This document shows, one piece after another, positions 19,687 through 31,000 of a DNA stretch of 64,000 bases (its first letter is position 1; the number at the start of each line of letters is the position of its first letter). Position numbers and translations under genes: made by a program. Source of the stretch: Tritrichomonas foetus (Eukaryota; Parabasalia; Tritrichomonadida; Tritrichomonadidae); NCBI GenBank assembly GCA_001839685.1, contig MLAK01000509.1, forward strand, positions 66,636 to 130,635. Reading direction: 5' to 3'. The notes below the pieces were generated by a model. It searched no databases, was not told where the DNA came from, and saw nothing but the letters and a program-made list of their open reading frames with translations.

Positions 19687-20490
19687 ATGAATAATCAAAA
19701 CGAGTTTATCCAGAAGTTAAATTTACTAAAAGTAAGCATTGACCAATTAGACAGTGACATCAAATCCATCGCTGCTCACGAACTTCATTTTCAGCCCAAT
19801 AAAAATGATTATCAAACGAAACACGTTGTTGAAGAAATTCGGAAGATAAACACGCTCATTATGAAGCAATATGATATTTCCGTCAACAGTGCGAAAGATC
19901 TCTCTCAGTGTGTCGATCATATGCTCAGCGAAACCAAAAAAGAGAAGCCAGTGGCCCAAGAGCACCAATTTCCGACAAAAGACGAAGTTTCAGCAATGAT
20001 GCAAGATTTCTTCAAAAGCAAAATCAAGACCAGACTATCGCCAATTCCAATGTATTGTGGATGCTACGCTTTCCGAAACAAAACGCCAAAAGAAGGCCAT
20101 TTCGTTTGTGCTCACATAGACGGTAATTTTATTCTTATGATCGTTTCCCATTTTGAGGATGGAATATGCTCCGTTTTCGATCCGACCGATTTTGATAGTG
20201 AAATCAAAATCATAAAACTAAAGAACGATGAGTGGACGCCACTTCCGACGATCATTCCGGAACGACCAATTAAGCGCTGGGAACATGCAAAAGATTCAAC
20301 TGTATTATCACTTTGGCCAAACCAAGATGGAACTTGGACAACCGCCTTTTATAAAGCGACTGTGAAATTGCAGCCATGTGACAGAGCAGATAATGAAGAT
20401 CGTGGCTATGAATTAGATTTTGGTGATAACATGGTTCATGTTGTTCCTGAAAAATTTATAGTGACGTTCCCAGAAGGGTGGCAAAACTAA
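19687..20490 (+). CDS. SGF29: SGF29-like tandem-Tudor protein (SAGA/ADA subunit)
   Basis: 267 residues. SGF29 reads histone H3 trimethyl-lysine 4 and brings Gcn5-containing acetyltransferase complexes to promoters. Residues 1-110 are a helical, coiled-coil-like segment. Residues about 120-265 match the SGF29 C-terminal domain: GHFVCAHIDGNFILMIVSHF (first Tudor), a Phe-Asp-Pro-Thr-Asp loop, LPTIIP, then STVLSLWPNQDGTWTTAFYKA (second Tudor; family form VLALYPQTTCFYRA) and ending ELDFGDNMVHVVPEKFIVTFP. The match runs through the whole domain. Confidence 0.82.
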   Translation: MNNQNEFIQKLNLLKVSIDQLDSDIKSIAAHELHFQPNKNDYQTKHVVEEIRKINTLIMKQYDISVNSAKDLSQCVDHMLSETKKEKPVAQEHQFPTKDEVSAMMQDFFKSKIKTRLSPIPMYCGCYAFRNKTPKEGHFVCAHIDGNFILMIVSHFEDGICSVFDPTDFDSEIKIIKLKNDEWTPLPTIIPERPIKRWEHAKDSTVLSLWPNQDGTWTTAFYKATVKLQPCDRADNEDRGYELDFGDNMVHVVPEKFIVTFPEGWQN

Positions 20491-20972
20491 TTTTTATTTA
20501 CTCTTGTGTTTAAATATTTATGATTGTGGAAACTTTGTTCTTTTTTTATCAACCACTAAAAAACTGTGAGTATGTTTCATGCTAATCAATTTCAAAAAGT
20601 GATATTCATAAAATCGCTTTCTGCAATTGGTTTATTTTTCTTATCACTCTGACTTCATCATCAATTTTTGGTCACATTGTTGTGCTCATCTTCATCAACG
20701 ATTTAAATTCATTTTATTTTGTCTTTTATCATTGATTACATGCATAAAGCTACTGTGTTATTAAGAATGAATATTTGAATCGTTCTGTAGTGATTAATCA
20801 CATCACTAAAAGTAACTCAATATAGGTGATAATAATATGAAAAAGAAATATTGGTATTACACTATAATTTATGACAGCTAAATCAGGCAATACTATTGAG
20901 ATTGATGGTGAATGATTGCATTTATAGTTTCAATAGTTTATTTTCATAATTTTAATAACGTTTTTTAGCAAA
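20491..20972. other. Intergenic spacer, no gene seen
   Basis: AT-rich spacer between two plus-strand genes; nothing recognised. Confidence 0.4.
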
Positions 20973-21677
20973 ATGAATGAGAAAGCCCGTTCAACTCTTT
21001 TAAAATACAATGTCCCAGTTCTTTCAACAAGCGATCCATATTACAAAAAGAAAAATACTAACAACATAAACATTTTAACGGAAGGTGCAGGCGACCTTTT
21101 AACGAGAGATGTATTAAATATTATTCTTCCTCCTCGAAGTTTCAACGAAAACGGACAAGATTTAATTCAATACGTTAGTACAAATCCAGCCACGCGCGCA
21201 GACGTCATAAAACTTCAAAATCAGCTCGATAAAGAATTGCAAGATCGAAAAGCAAGGGAAATTGGAATTGACCCAGTTCGTTCAGAAACATATGGTCAAT
21301 GCTTTGATGAAATCATTCGGCAAGTCACAATTGATTGCAGCGCGAGAGGATTATTACTTGTTAGAGTTCGCGATGAAATGCGGACGACAATTTCAATGTA
21401 TCAGACACTTTTTGAATCAGCCATTACGTGGGGAATGAGAAAAGCCATGGAAAAGGAACAAAACAGAGACGCCCTGCACGCTGAAAATGAAAGCCTGAAA
21501 GAGCAGGTGAAGGCGTTAAAAGCGAAAAACATTGAGCTCGAACAAAAAATCCATGACATTGAGAAGAGGGAGGAGGACTACCGATCACAAAAGGAAAAAG
21601 AACATGCGAATGAAACTGCGTTTTTAAAGAGACAAGCTGCACAGCTGAAAACTCAGCTCGAACAGACTCTCAAATAA
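20973..21677 (+). CDS. DNALI1: Axonemal inner-arm dynein light chain p28 (DNALI1)
   Basis: 234 residues, the usual length for this family. p28 binds single-headed inner-arm dynein heavy chains in flagella. Family landmarks: the N-terminal LLKYNVPVL, a DVLNIILPPR-like segment (family ILPPREW), QLDKELQDRKARE-x-GI-x-PVR, YGQCFDEIIRQVTIDCSARGLLL-RVRDE, then MYQTLFESAITWGMRKA and a long C-terminal coiled coil. It marks a flagellated organism. The TAA stop overlaps a TAAA poly(A)-type signal. Codon use is more GC-rich than in neighbouring genes, as in well-expressed genes. Confidence 0.92.
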   Translation: MNEKARSTLLKYNVPVLSTSDPYYKKKNTNNINILTEGAGDLLTRDVLNIILPPRSFNENGQDLIQYVSTNPATRADVIKLQNQLDKELQDRKAREIGIDPVRSETYGQCFDEIIRQVTIDCSARGLLLVRVRDEMRTTISMYQTLFESAITWGMRKAMEKEQNRDALHAENESLKEQVKALKAKNIELEQKIHDIEKREEDYRSQKEKEHANETAFLKRQAAQLKTQLEQTLK

Positions 21678-22188
21678 ATATTTGTTGTATTTTTGATTCT
21701 AGAAAATATTTTTTTTCCTTGATGCGCTTAATTATCTGAACTATTCATAGTGGCAATCAAATTCACACGAATCTGCATTCATCAAATAAAACTTTGATGT
21801 GAATTGAAAATGGAGAAATAGAGAGTCTTTAGGGAAAATGCTGTGAGAGTTCCACTAATTGAGTAAATCAGCTGATTGGAATTAATTACCTGGAACCAAG
21901 TTCAAGGGATGAGTAGATATTATTATGATTATTTTTTTAAATATTTTGGTTATAACAGTGATGCTTATATCCTCTAAGTAATATATTTATACATCTGTAT
22001 TACGACTATCTCTCATCAAAACCAAAATTTAATTTAATCTTAGTCATACGAGAGATGCTTTGTTTATAAATGCATCTAAATTCCATGTCATGGAAGTCTA
22101 TAATGGTAATTTTATGCATGGGAATATGCTGGTCAAGATAGGAGTGAAATGAAATGAAAGACTCCTGTGGGCGACCGTTTAAATTTTG
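21678..22188. other. Intergenic spacer with promoter of next gene
   Basis: Nothing gene-like. GACCGTTT at 22173-22180, just before the next ATG, is shared with two other promoters in the window. Confidence 0.4.
22173..22180 (+). promoter_or_regulatory. GACCGTTT promoter octamer
   Basis: Eight bases upstream of the ATG at 22189. The same octamer, in either orientation, stands just before the SET and prefoldin-6 genes. It contains a Myb-type AACGG core on the other strand. Confidence 0.35.
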
Positions 22189-23586
22189 ATGAATGGAGAC
22201 TACCAAAGTCTCTTGAAAAAGGAGTTTTTATATTTAGTTCTTCGATTTCTCGATTCAAATTCTTTCAAAGGTCCATTCAAATACGGTCTCAGTCAAGAAA
22301 CTCCACCCGGATGGAATCCATATCATGACTATTCCTTAATCTATGGATATCATGAATACTATCCAATGAAAACAAAAGAATTACTTGAAGACGCTTCACT
22401 TCCTTTCTCCCAAATGGAAAAATTTCAAATCTTGTCAAATCCAAAATGGTTTGAATTACGAGTTGGTATTTTGGTTAGTGAAATTTTGAATTCAATTGAA
22501 GACTCATTCACCTTGGGAGGCCAAAATGAAGTCAGCCGGCCAGAAGAATGGAGAAATAATACATCAGGAAAATTGTATCCGTTGATTTACACGAGATTTC
22601 ATTTTTTAAGACTTCTTCGTGCATTGTATTATTATGGTCTTGATTTAAGAATGAGTCTTCTTGATAATTTTCAATTTTTATACAGCAAATGTTCACTTGA
22701 AGATTATGATGAAGAAACCTCCATTTTGTTCTTATCGAATATTTACAATCGTTGTAAAAACGTTGAAAAATCGCTTCATTTTCCAATCATTGAAGATATT
22801 TCCGATTTCGATACTTTTTGGGTTTCTGACGAACACATTTCATCACTTTGTGAAATGCTACTTTTGTTGCAAACTGTTCGTGAACTTTCCCAACTTGACG
22901 ATGATCTTCTTCGATCACGATTTGAATGTTGCCCACCTTGGACAGCTGCCCTTCAAATTTGGAATGTAGAAAAAGACTTTTTTATGTTTAAATTAGTGAG
23001 TCAATTTGGATTTTCTTCTCTTGTGCAATTTTATGTTGATGAAAATTCACCAATTATTGAAAAACATGAAATTACCCAAGAATTGATAAATTTGAGACAT
23101 CTTGAAGAACTACAGGTTGCACCTCTTGTAAATTTAAGGTTTAATAAATGCAGATTCTTGTTTAGACATGATACCCGCTTTCTACGAATTAAACAACTTG
23201 TTGAAATTTTGGTTTGTCCCCATTTTGAATACATTTTGTTGATGAACCCAAGGAATTCACTTACTATTTTAAATACTGGGATTCCAAATAAAAGTAAAGC
23301 GCTTCTTGGATACTTTGCATTGAGAATGATGCTGAATGAAAAAGGTCAGCCGTTTTTGTTTTCGTGTTCAGTTGGAGGTTCAATTTCACAACCTATTTAT
23401 CAAATAAACGTGAGAGAAAAGTATCATTTAAAGGTTCATCATATGCAAGTTGAAGAAGTACTAAAAAGGTTTAAAGCAGCAGCAGCCGATGATCCTGATT
23501 TACCAAAAATACCAGAGGAGATGACTGGAAGTCAATTCTTTGGATTCGATGAACCTGTTACAACATCGATCATTTCCCAACTCTAG
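22189..23586 (+). CDS. Uncharacterised conserved-looking protein
   Basis: 465 residues from the first ATG at 22189 (the frame opens one TTG earlier). It is soluble, mostly helical, rich in aromatic residues and Leu, without signal peptide, membrane segment or repeat. Notable stretches are GWNPYHDYSLIYGYHEYYPMK near the N-terminus, a Leu-rich helical middle, and PRNSLTILNTGIPNKSKALL, which looks like a structured loop, near residues 350-370. I do not recognise the family. The ATG lies 8 bp after GACCGTTT. Confidence 0.6.
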   Translation: MNGDYQSLLKKEFLYLVLRFLDSNSFKGPFKYGLSQETPPGWNPYHDYSLIYGYHEYYPMKTKELLEDASLPFSQMEKFQILSNPKWFELRVGILVSEILNSIEDSFTLGGQNEVSRPEEWRNNTSGKLYPLIYTRFHFLRLLRALYYYGLDLRMSLLDNFQFLYSKCSLEDYDEETSILFLSNIYNRCKNVEKSLHFPIIEDISDFDTFWVSDEHISSLCEMLLLLQTVRELSQLDDDLLRSRFECCPPWTAALQIWNVEKDFFMFKLVSQFGFSSLVQFYVDENSPIIEKHEITQELINLRHLEELQVAPLVNLRFNKCRFLFRHDTRFLRIKQLVEILVCPHFEYILLMNPRNSLTILNTGIPNKSKALLGYFALRMMLNEKGQPFLFSCSVGGSISQPIYQINVREKYHLKVHHMQVEEVLKRFKAAAADDPDLPKIPEEMTGSQFFGFDEPVTTSIISQL

Positions 23587-23975
23587 TTTTGTTTGTATTT
23601 GTTATTTGTTATTAAAATAGATTATGTTTTTTATTTTTACATTGCTCTGCATATTGAGTTGATGATTATTCTCTCATTTAAATTTTTTTCCACATTTAGA
23701 CTTATCCATACATTTTTAACACTGATTCATCATTCCACAAACTTTAATTATACATATTTCTGCTTCGTTACTTCTGGAAAAAAGATTTTTTTTTCTCTCA
23801 CTTCGCCATTTGATAAAAGAAATGAATATTGAGATAAAACTCAACTGAATTTCATATGTAAATAGAGTATATATATAAATGACAACAAAAGATAAAAAAA
23901 AGAAAGAAAATATAAATAAAAAATGTGACAACATATATTTCTGTTTTTTAAAAAAATAACAAAATAACAATTGTT
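23587..23975. other. Convergent intergenic spacer
   Basis: T-rich then A-rich 3' flanks of two converging genes; no gene seen. Confidence 0.5.
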
Positions 23976-25190
23976 TTAAAACAATTCTCCGTCTGTTTCG
24001 TCGCACGAGTCGTCTGTTCCATAAAACAAGTTTGAAATGTCTAACACTGTTCCCCTTGTGACAGGATTTTTGACTACCGGCCTCTTCATTTGTGATGAAG
24101 ATGTCTTCTTTACTGTGTATTTGTATTTATACTTCAAATCGTCGTTCTCGAGTTCTGTAAGATCATTATGATCTTTCTTGATTCTTTCTACAAGCTTTTC
24201 ATTTTCTTCAGGGGACATTAAATCACCTGGTGTGTCCCATGAACGCTTTTCCCAGAAAATAGGCACCTTTTGGGCTACATTTTGGGAATTGTAATTTGAT
24301 ATTTTTAATTTTTCTGTTTCGTTGGGGATGAACTCTTCTTCCTCTTGTTCAAGCTGTACTGAATAAGCAGGATGACTATATTTGGTCAAACCATAAATAA
24401 TTCGGTTTTCGTAAATTTCCAATTTTTGATGGGTCTCCACATTCGTCATTTCTCTCGTGTCTAACTGGTTTTCTGTATTCTTGCTGTTCGATATGCACCA
24501 ATCGGGTGTCAGAATTTCGTGATTGCATTGTAAATAATCGAGTTTATTGATTGTGAAATTTGGATTCGACCTTGGCCGAATAAATTTGGGTTGTTTCGGC
24601 TTCTTTTTTGGTAGTGTATAATCTTCGTTATCGATGGAAACCTTAACTTTCTTTTTATTTCCTGATTTATCGAATTGGTCGAAATCATCAGATTCATCGT
24701 TATCGTTAAAGTATTCAAATTTTTCACTGATTTTGGTCTTTTTATTTTCGCCAGGAATTTTTGTCTTTTTGGGAGCTTTGGGAGTTTTGTTTGTTAATTT
24801 GGTCGGACTTTGCGATTTTGGAGTCGGAGGAGGTTTCGGAGTTTTACTAGCCTTTGGAGTTTTGGGAGTTTTATTAGTTTTGTCATCTTTGGGAGGTCGC
24901 TTTTGAATGCTTCCGGCTGCCCCTTGCTTATTGGATTCGTCCTGCTTATATTGTTGTTCAGAATTTTTAATGTATATCATCCGTAGCATTGCGCAAAACT
25001 TTGGGTTGCTTTGATATTTCGTGAAAAGATCGCCGAGTGTGAGCGGAACGGTCGGTTTGATAGGAATATCTGGATTTGAGCGGGATTGCGCAATCTGAGG
25101 AGGGAAGGCTAGCGTAGGAATAGTTGCAAGATTCGAAATCGAACCCAAAACATTCTCCGTTGGTGTAATTGGGCCGATATGTTCTTGCAT
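23976..25190 (-). CDS. Basic nuclear protein with PEHE-like C-terminal region (MSL1/NSL1-type)
   Basis: 404 residues. Residues 88-190 are low-complexity Lys/Pro/Thr with TPK, KAPKK and KTP repeats, as in DNA- or chromatin-associated proteins. Residues about 225-270 (HEILTPDWCIS, then a run ending ETHQKLEIYENRII) resemble a PEHE domain, in which a TP-x-W strand is followed by a helix of the form RH-x-x-x-E-x-x-E. PEHE proteins (MSL1, KANSL1) recruit MOF-type acetyltransferases. The C-terminus is acidic. Start supported by TCATC directly before the ATG. Domain assignment is tentative; a generic disordered nuclear protein is the alternative. Confidence 0.5.
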   Translation of the reverse strand: MQEHIGPITPTENVLGSISNLATIPTLAFPPQIAQSRSNPDIPIKPTVPLTLGDLFTKYQSNPKFCAMLRMIYIKNSEQQYKQDESNKQGAAGSIQKRPPKDDKTNKTPKTPKASKTPKPPPTPKSQSPTKLTNKTPKAPKKTKIPGENKKTKISEKFEYFNDNDESDDFDQFDKSGNKKKVKVSIDNEDYTLPKKKPKQPKFIRPRSNPNFTINKLDYLQCNHEILTPDWCISNSKNTENQLDTREMTNVETHQKLEIYENRIIYGLTKYSHPAYSVQLEQEEEEFIPNETEKLKISNYNSQNVAQKVPIFWEKRSWDTPGDLMSPEENEKLVERIKKDHNDLTELENDDLKYKYKYTVKKTSSSQMKRPVVKNPVTRGTVLDISNLFYGTDDSCDETDGELF

Positions 25191-26420
25191 GATGAATCAG
25201 AAGGATTTACTAAATTTGGTATTTAATTCTCACAATTTTTTCTACGGAATTAAATAAAAATATTCAATTAGAATTCCCTGATGATCAACAGAAAGTTGAT
25301 GGAATCGAGAAATTGAATGACATTTTAAAAAAGAATCTTTAAAAATTGATGAGATTTTGATCGTCATTTTGAAAGGAAATGTAGATTTTTGAATAAATTT
25401 AGCTAGATAATAATTCAGAAACGAGAATTAACTGAATTTCATTTTCGGTTTTTTTCAAATTCACTCTATCAAGTTCAAGTTTAATAGAATTTTAAAATGA
25501 CATATTTTGGAGTCAATAAAAATAAGATTATCTCGAGAAATAAACTGCAATGAGTATCTATGTTGTTATGTTAAGTTTGTCACAATGCTATGTGTGATTA
25601 TTCTACCTTGTTTCTTTGTGGATAATTGAAATTAAAATTGATGATTAAATTTTTTTGGAATTTCATTAGAATTTTCTGACCATTCGCCCATTTATAATGA
25701 AAATTGAAGTGGGAGTGGGATTTGGCTGCTTAAATTTTGAATAAATATTTTTTTTTTTTCTTTCTGCCGAATTTTTGATTTCATTTGTTTTTTGACATAA
25801 ATGTGGTTCCCATGTGATTCAATGACCTTTGCTTTGATCAGCATCTCTGAAAAAAACTTTTCACACAAATCCATCATCTCTGAAAAAAACTCATTTAAAC
25901 TATGATGGCAGAATATCATATTTTGGTGGTGTTTCATGAGCTGGGTTGCAATTCTGCCATTTATCTTCAAGATTTTGATGAAGAACAGAGTTTTGAAATG
26001 CTTTTCATAAATTTATATAAGCTGCCAAGGTCAAATTGATGGGTAAAAATAAGCGGTTGAATATTTTTTCCCAGATGTGAATGTTTTATTTTCCCTGCAT
26101 TTCATTGCAAATTTTCCTTTATTATATTTTTATACTTTAAAATGTTCATACAAAAAATTGACATGTCGGAAAAGTAGAATATGAAGGATATTCAAACATA
26201 TGACTTTATCATAATTCATAAACTTTGATTTTTATATTTCCTTCGTGTTAAATATCTATGTATATTTATCTAAAGATTTTCCTGCTCTATTCAATATGTC
26301 GATGTCCGAATTATCAAAATATTGTAGAATGAAAAAAAAAAAAATTGGAATAAGTGAATCTATTCATTGATCAGATGAGACATATAAAAAAAGATAGTAA
26401 TTATTTTATTTTTATTAGAT
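25191..26420. other. Long intergenic region, no convincing gene
   Basis: 1.2 kb between two minus-strand genes. A 92-codon minus-strand frame at 25692-25970 has biased, repetitive content, and part of it is a direct repeat of CATCTCTGAAAAAAACT (near 25843 and 25876), so I do not call it. No RNA gene recognised. Confidence 0.4.
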
Positions 26421-27449
26421 TTAGTGATTATTGTTTGGAATGCAAGATGAGCAATATAGTTTTCCATATAAATATGCTGAGTTGTTCTGACCAATTTGAA
26501 TATGGCAGACATTGCATTTAAAGCAACGATGATGAAACATTCTCTGATGCCTAATAATTGGTTCTTTATCAACCACCTGACCACAAGCGCCACAGTGTTT
26601 TTTCATGCCTTCAATGCATTCATCACAAAACATTTGATCTTTCTCAATTTTGATTCCAGTGAATTTCATGCTTTGATGGCATTTGATACACTTGATGCAT
26701 TCATTGTGCCAGCATCCATGATAGTCCATGATATTATTAGATAATACAGGTTCATGACATTCTTGGCATTCATGGGAAAGCCCTCGAACCCAACATTGTC
26801 GACAAATTGCTTTGTTTTGTTCATAGACGAAATTGTTTCGAGAAAGTTCTTGACTACATTCATAACAAACTGAACAAAAATCATGCATGTAGAAAGCTTT
26901 TCCATTAAAGAGAAATTTTTTCATTTGCGATTTTTCAATGCTTTCATTACATCTTAAACATTTTTTCTCTTTGTTGGCATAGCAGGTGTTACAAACTGGT
27001 AAACCATTTATGTCATGAACACTTTCCTTGGAATTTATTTTGTGATGGCAAAATGAGCATGAAAAGCAATCTTCATGAAATACAAATCCATTCCATTCAT
27101 ATATATTGGCTCCTTCCATTGAACAACCGCAAATAAAGCATCGGCTTGAGAAAATTTGACTGTGGCATTTTTGGTGCAAAATGTGGCCGTTTTCTATCAC
27201 GAATCGTTTTCCAATTTTTCTTTGACATATATCACAACAAACTTTGTCTTTGCATCTTTTGTGAAATGAGAAAGTATTATCGATATTAATATCAGAAAGT
27301 TTGGTTTTCCCTCCGCAAACGATGCATGAGTTTTTCCTGAAATTCCACGGTTCGCCCATCGATGACATCGTAAGAACTGGCTTGGTTACAATAACGAATC
27401 CTGGACAAGCAATGGGCTTTGTGGATCTCTTTGAGGTTGTCTTTTTCAT
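26421..27449 (-). CDS. Multi-LIM-domain protein
   Basis: 342 residues from the ATG at 27449; ATG codons at 27524 and 27509 extend the frame, but a double initiator lies between them and 27449. Four complete LIM zinc-binding domains follow one another, preceded by a partial fifth with spaced Cys/His pairs. Typical pairs are CFICGCSM...FHEDCFSCSFC, CLRCNESI...FCSVCYEC, CQECHEPV...WHNECIKCIKC and CGACGQVV...FHHRCFKCNVC, each closed by CxxC. The order resembles paxillin/PINCH-type adaptors, which link actin to membranes. No kinase or homeodomain. The partner is unknown. Confidence 0.88.
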   Translation of the reverse strand: MKKTTSKRSTKPIACPGFVIVTKPVLTMSSMGEPWNFRKNSCIVCGGKTKLSDINIDNTFSFHKRCKDKVCCDICQRKIGKRFVIENGHILHQKCHSQIFSSRCFICGCSMEGANIYEWNGFVFHEDCFSCSFCHHKINSKESVHDINGLPVCNTCYANKEKKCLRCNESIEKSQMKKFLFNGKAFYMHDFCSVCYECSQELSRNNFVYEQNKAICRQCWVRGLSHECQECHEPVLSNNIMDYHGCWHNECIKCIKCHQSMKFTGIKIEKDQMFCDECIEGMKKHCGACGQVVDKEPIIRHQRMFHHRCFKCNVCHIQIGQNNSAYLYGKLYCSSCIPNNNH

Positions 27450-27472
27450 TGAATGAAATAATAATTTAATGA
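27450..27472 (-). promoter_or_regulatory. Double initiator of the LIM gene
   Basis: On the coding strand TCATTAAA and, 8 bp on, TCATTCA stand directly before the ATG at 27449. Both fit the trichomonad initiator and argue for this start over the two upstream ATGs. Confidence 0.5.
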
Positions 27473-28073
27473 AAGACGAAAAACGTTTTACATCATTTTT
27501 TGAGAGCATTTCTGAGAGATGCATCAAAAGGCATTGAATTTTTATAAATAGGTTCTAAACGTATGGCACCGTAAATACATTTACGAATAATTATAACGTT
27601 AGAGCTTGTGTATATTTTGTAAGATTTTATGGAAAAACGAGTGTGACAATAATTTCCATGTAATTGTGAAATCAACATTAAATACCAATTATTTACAATA
27701 TGTATACATTTTCCTTAACATATTCATATCACAATAGTGTTGGGAATAAGGAAAAAAATAAGATATTTGATCAGAATCAATTTCGAAAAATATTATTTCA
27801 CAAAAATATTAATATTTTCTATAAAGAATATTTAGGAATATGAATCTAATTTGTTATTATTCATTTTATTGCTAGTAAAGTGCGATCAGTTTTACCGTGA
27901 ACACTTTTCGTTAATTTGACTTTTCATTTGACCTTAAATGTTCACGATAAAACTGGTTGCGTTTGTTATTGGTGATAAAATGGAATAATGGAAAGGTGAA
28001 TTTAATTGACCAATAAAATCTCATAATTCAAAAATGTTCGTTTAAAAATGGAAATTGAATTGAAAACTTCGCG
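27473..28073. other. Divergent promoter region with an inverted repeat
   Basis: Between the LIM gene (-) and the SFI1-like gene (+). It holds an inverted repeat (27887-27955, listed separately) and, at 28034, an ATG with a three-codon frame, followed by an out-of-frame ATG at 28048, both upstream of the large frame. Confidence 0.5.
27887..27955. repeat. Inverted repeat, 17-bp arms, 35-bp spacer
   Basis: CAGTTTTACCGTGAACA at 27887-27903 is repeated in reverse complement at 27939-27955 with one mismatch. It lies between two divergent genes, so it may be a paired regulatory site or the remnant of a small transposable element. Confidence 0.8.
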
Positions 28074-31000
28074 ATGGAGTTTCGGAGCAGCGCGAAAGCT
28101 CCACTTCCCAAAATCCAGACACCGAAACGAATCAAGCAAAAAAAGTTTGCTGGAACAGCCAGCCGCCTTTACACAAGTCCGCGCGACGTTTCAAATTCCC
28201 AAATTCCAAGATCATCCACGAGGACGCCAAATATCCGTTCACTCGCTCGCCCGCTCACTGCATTCAAATATAGGGCCTCGTCCGAGGAATCAACTCCACG
28301 ACGGCCTCAAACGACGCCATCTGCCGCAATAATTCGACCTCAGCCACTCGATCAGTTTTTGAAAACCGCACGACGGTTAGAATACGTGATTAAAAGTGAC
28401 GCTTCAACCAAACTTTTTTCAGAACTGAAGAAAAAAACTGACCCGAATGAAATCCCTCTTTTTATCAGCGATTTCGTCTTACAGAAAGTCGCGAATGACT
28501 ACGCAGTCATTATACAGAGATGCTGGAGGAAATACGCAGAAAAGCTTCATTGGCGAGGGATTATCCATCATCGAATATGGAATCGAAGAGACGTTTTGAT
28601 ACGTCTTTTTGTTGGGTGGCACGGCTATGCAACCAAAGATTTTAACACAATCATCAAGTGTTATGATAAATTTGAGCGGTTATGTATTGAAAAGCCGTGG
28701 GTACTTTACAAATCGAAATTGGCACCATTTAATGCTTTTTATCTCACAGGAAGATACTTCCTGCCTTCAATTTTTGATGGAAACACCTATCATCATGTTG
28801 CAAGAGTCTTTGCACATAGAAATGGAAAATGGCTTCTCCAGTTATGGGCAAGAATAACAATTAGTAGAAAAGGATTTCGTAAATGTTCAGCATCTGTTTT
28901 ATTTACTATAAAAAAGCGGAAGAATTTTGGATTTACTTACATTGCATTTATATTATGGTACCGCTACACTCTTTGGAAGAAAGAAGACAAAAAACGGAAG
29001 GATTGCTTTATGTTGAAATTCAATGAAATTATAATTGATTGGCGTGTTCGTGAACAAGCATTAAACTTCAAAAAAGCAATGAAAGTTCGCGCTGATAAAA
29101 GTTCCAAAATTCGAATCATTCGAAAAGCTCATCGCGCTATATACCAACTTTTTATGGATAGAAAACAAAGAGCAGCTGACATGGAATCATCCATGGCTTT
29201 TTATTTACATCATGTTCAAGAACGTGGTGAGAGAGCATGGATGAGATACATTGAAATACAGAATCAAAAACGTGCAGAAACATTAAAATTATTACGAGCA
29301 TGGTATTCAGTTGCTTATTCAGGGGCTAGACGAAAATCATATTTGGGTATAATGCAATCACATCAGTTAGCTATTAATTTATCGAAAGTCTTTCGAGATT
29401 GGGTTGATGTAACTCGAAAAGGAAAGCTTTTGAAAATAAAAAATGCCCATAAATTACAGAAAAGACCAATTTTGGCATATTTGGCGATTTTTTTGATGCA
29501 AGGAAAAAACGAAATCGCTTTGTTTGTGAAAGTTTTCTTGGAATGGATTGCATTTACTCGAAGAAGACGTCTATGGAAGAAATTTATGGAATCACATGTG
29601 AACATTAAGCCAGCAATTGAGTTTAAACAAAGAGTTTTTTACGCTCTTGCGAGAGCCGCTCATTTAAAAATTCTTCGAAGATTTTTACATCCGTCAAATA
29701 GGTATTTCCCTCATTGTCTGACCATATCGCTTGAAGGAATGCTGAAAACAATTAAAGAAGTGTCAATTGAAATTAGCGAAAATTGGAAGTTTCTCACAGA
29801 AAAATCAGGAAGTAAAACAGAGGTTATTGAAGTAAAAAAGGAAAATTTAAATGAAGAATGTTTAATTCGATCATTAATACTCGGTATTCATGGATTAAGT
29901 CCACTTGAGGTCGGACCATTTCATCCAAATGTAAGAAATAGTGATGATCATCTTAATAAATTTGAAAAAGTTCGAACATTTGAAGAACTCAATCAACAAT
30001 ATTTACATAATTGCTCAGAATTACGAAAGCAATTATTAATTAAACTTCAACGAGATACAACTACTCTCTCTTTAATGACTTCACACTTCTCTGCTGTTTC
30101 CTATAATCTCTCAAACCAGATTTTCACTGTTTCAAATAATCCCCCATCGGTATCCATTGGTGATATTCAAAAAAGCTATTGCCCAGATATTCAGTTTTAT
30201 AGCGAGATTGATGAAAGTGTTGATTTCCTCATCAATTCTATGGTCAATCAGCCAAAATGTCTTCCAGACAAATTAAAACAAGATTTCAAAGCTGCTATCA
30301 ATTCCTTCCATGCACGTCTCCGTGTTCCTAAGAAAGAATTAGAAAATTTCACAGCTAATATTTCACCACGTTCACATCATCATCATACAAAGAAAGACCA
30401 TCAAAGAAAAAGTGCTAACCAAACTGCTAAGTCAAATTTGATACTTCCTTATAAACAACCAGTTATTTATGAAGATATTCCATTTAGTAACCCGCAACTT
30501 GAACCGATTAAAGGATTAACAGGAATGAAACCTTTGAAGCTTGGATTGAATTCTACACGTGATGAATTCAATAGTCGCTTTACAATTCAATCATTAATTT
30601 CTAAACTTAATAATCAACTTTCAACACAAGATATTGCACATTCTCTTCGTAGATTCTTTTTCTGTATGACTGATCTTCGAATTGATGTTTCTAAAACTAT
30701 TGAATACTCACAGCAATCAATTGATTCAAGTGAATTTCATTCAAGCTTACGCCATAGACTACGAAGAAACATTTCTGCATTTCTTGCACAGTTATGCCAC
30801 CATGACATATCTTTTGCTGTTCCTCTTGTTGTTGATTCACCACCACCTTCTTCAATGGCTTGTGTGTCTGCGGTTTTGACTGTTTTTAAAGAGATTATGA
30901 AATCAAAGTTTAATGTTTATTGTGATCAAATCCCTTTTGCAGAGATTGTAAACATTGATGCACAAGAAAGTTTGTTGATTCGAGGTTGTGTTATTTCTAA

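Noticed and set aside
25692..25970. 92-codon minus-strand frame
   Set aside because: Low-complexity Lys/Ile/Phe content and a direct repeat; no recognisable domain.
28048..28332. 94-codon frame starting upstream of the SFI1-like gene
   Set aside because: It overlaps the long frame almost entirely in another phase and has no independent support; leaky scanning past its ATG, or a start site downstream of it, is enough.
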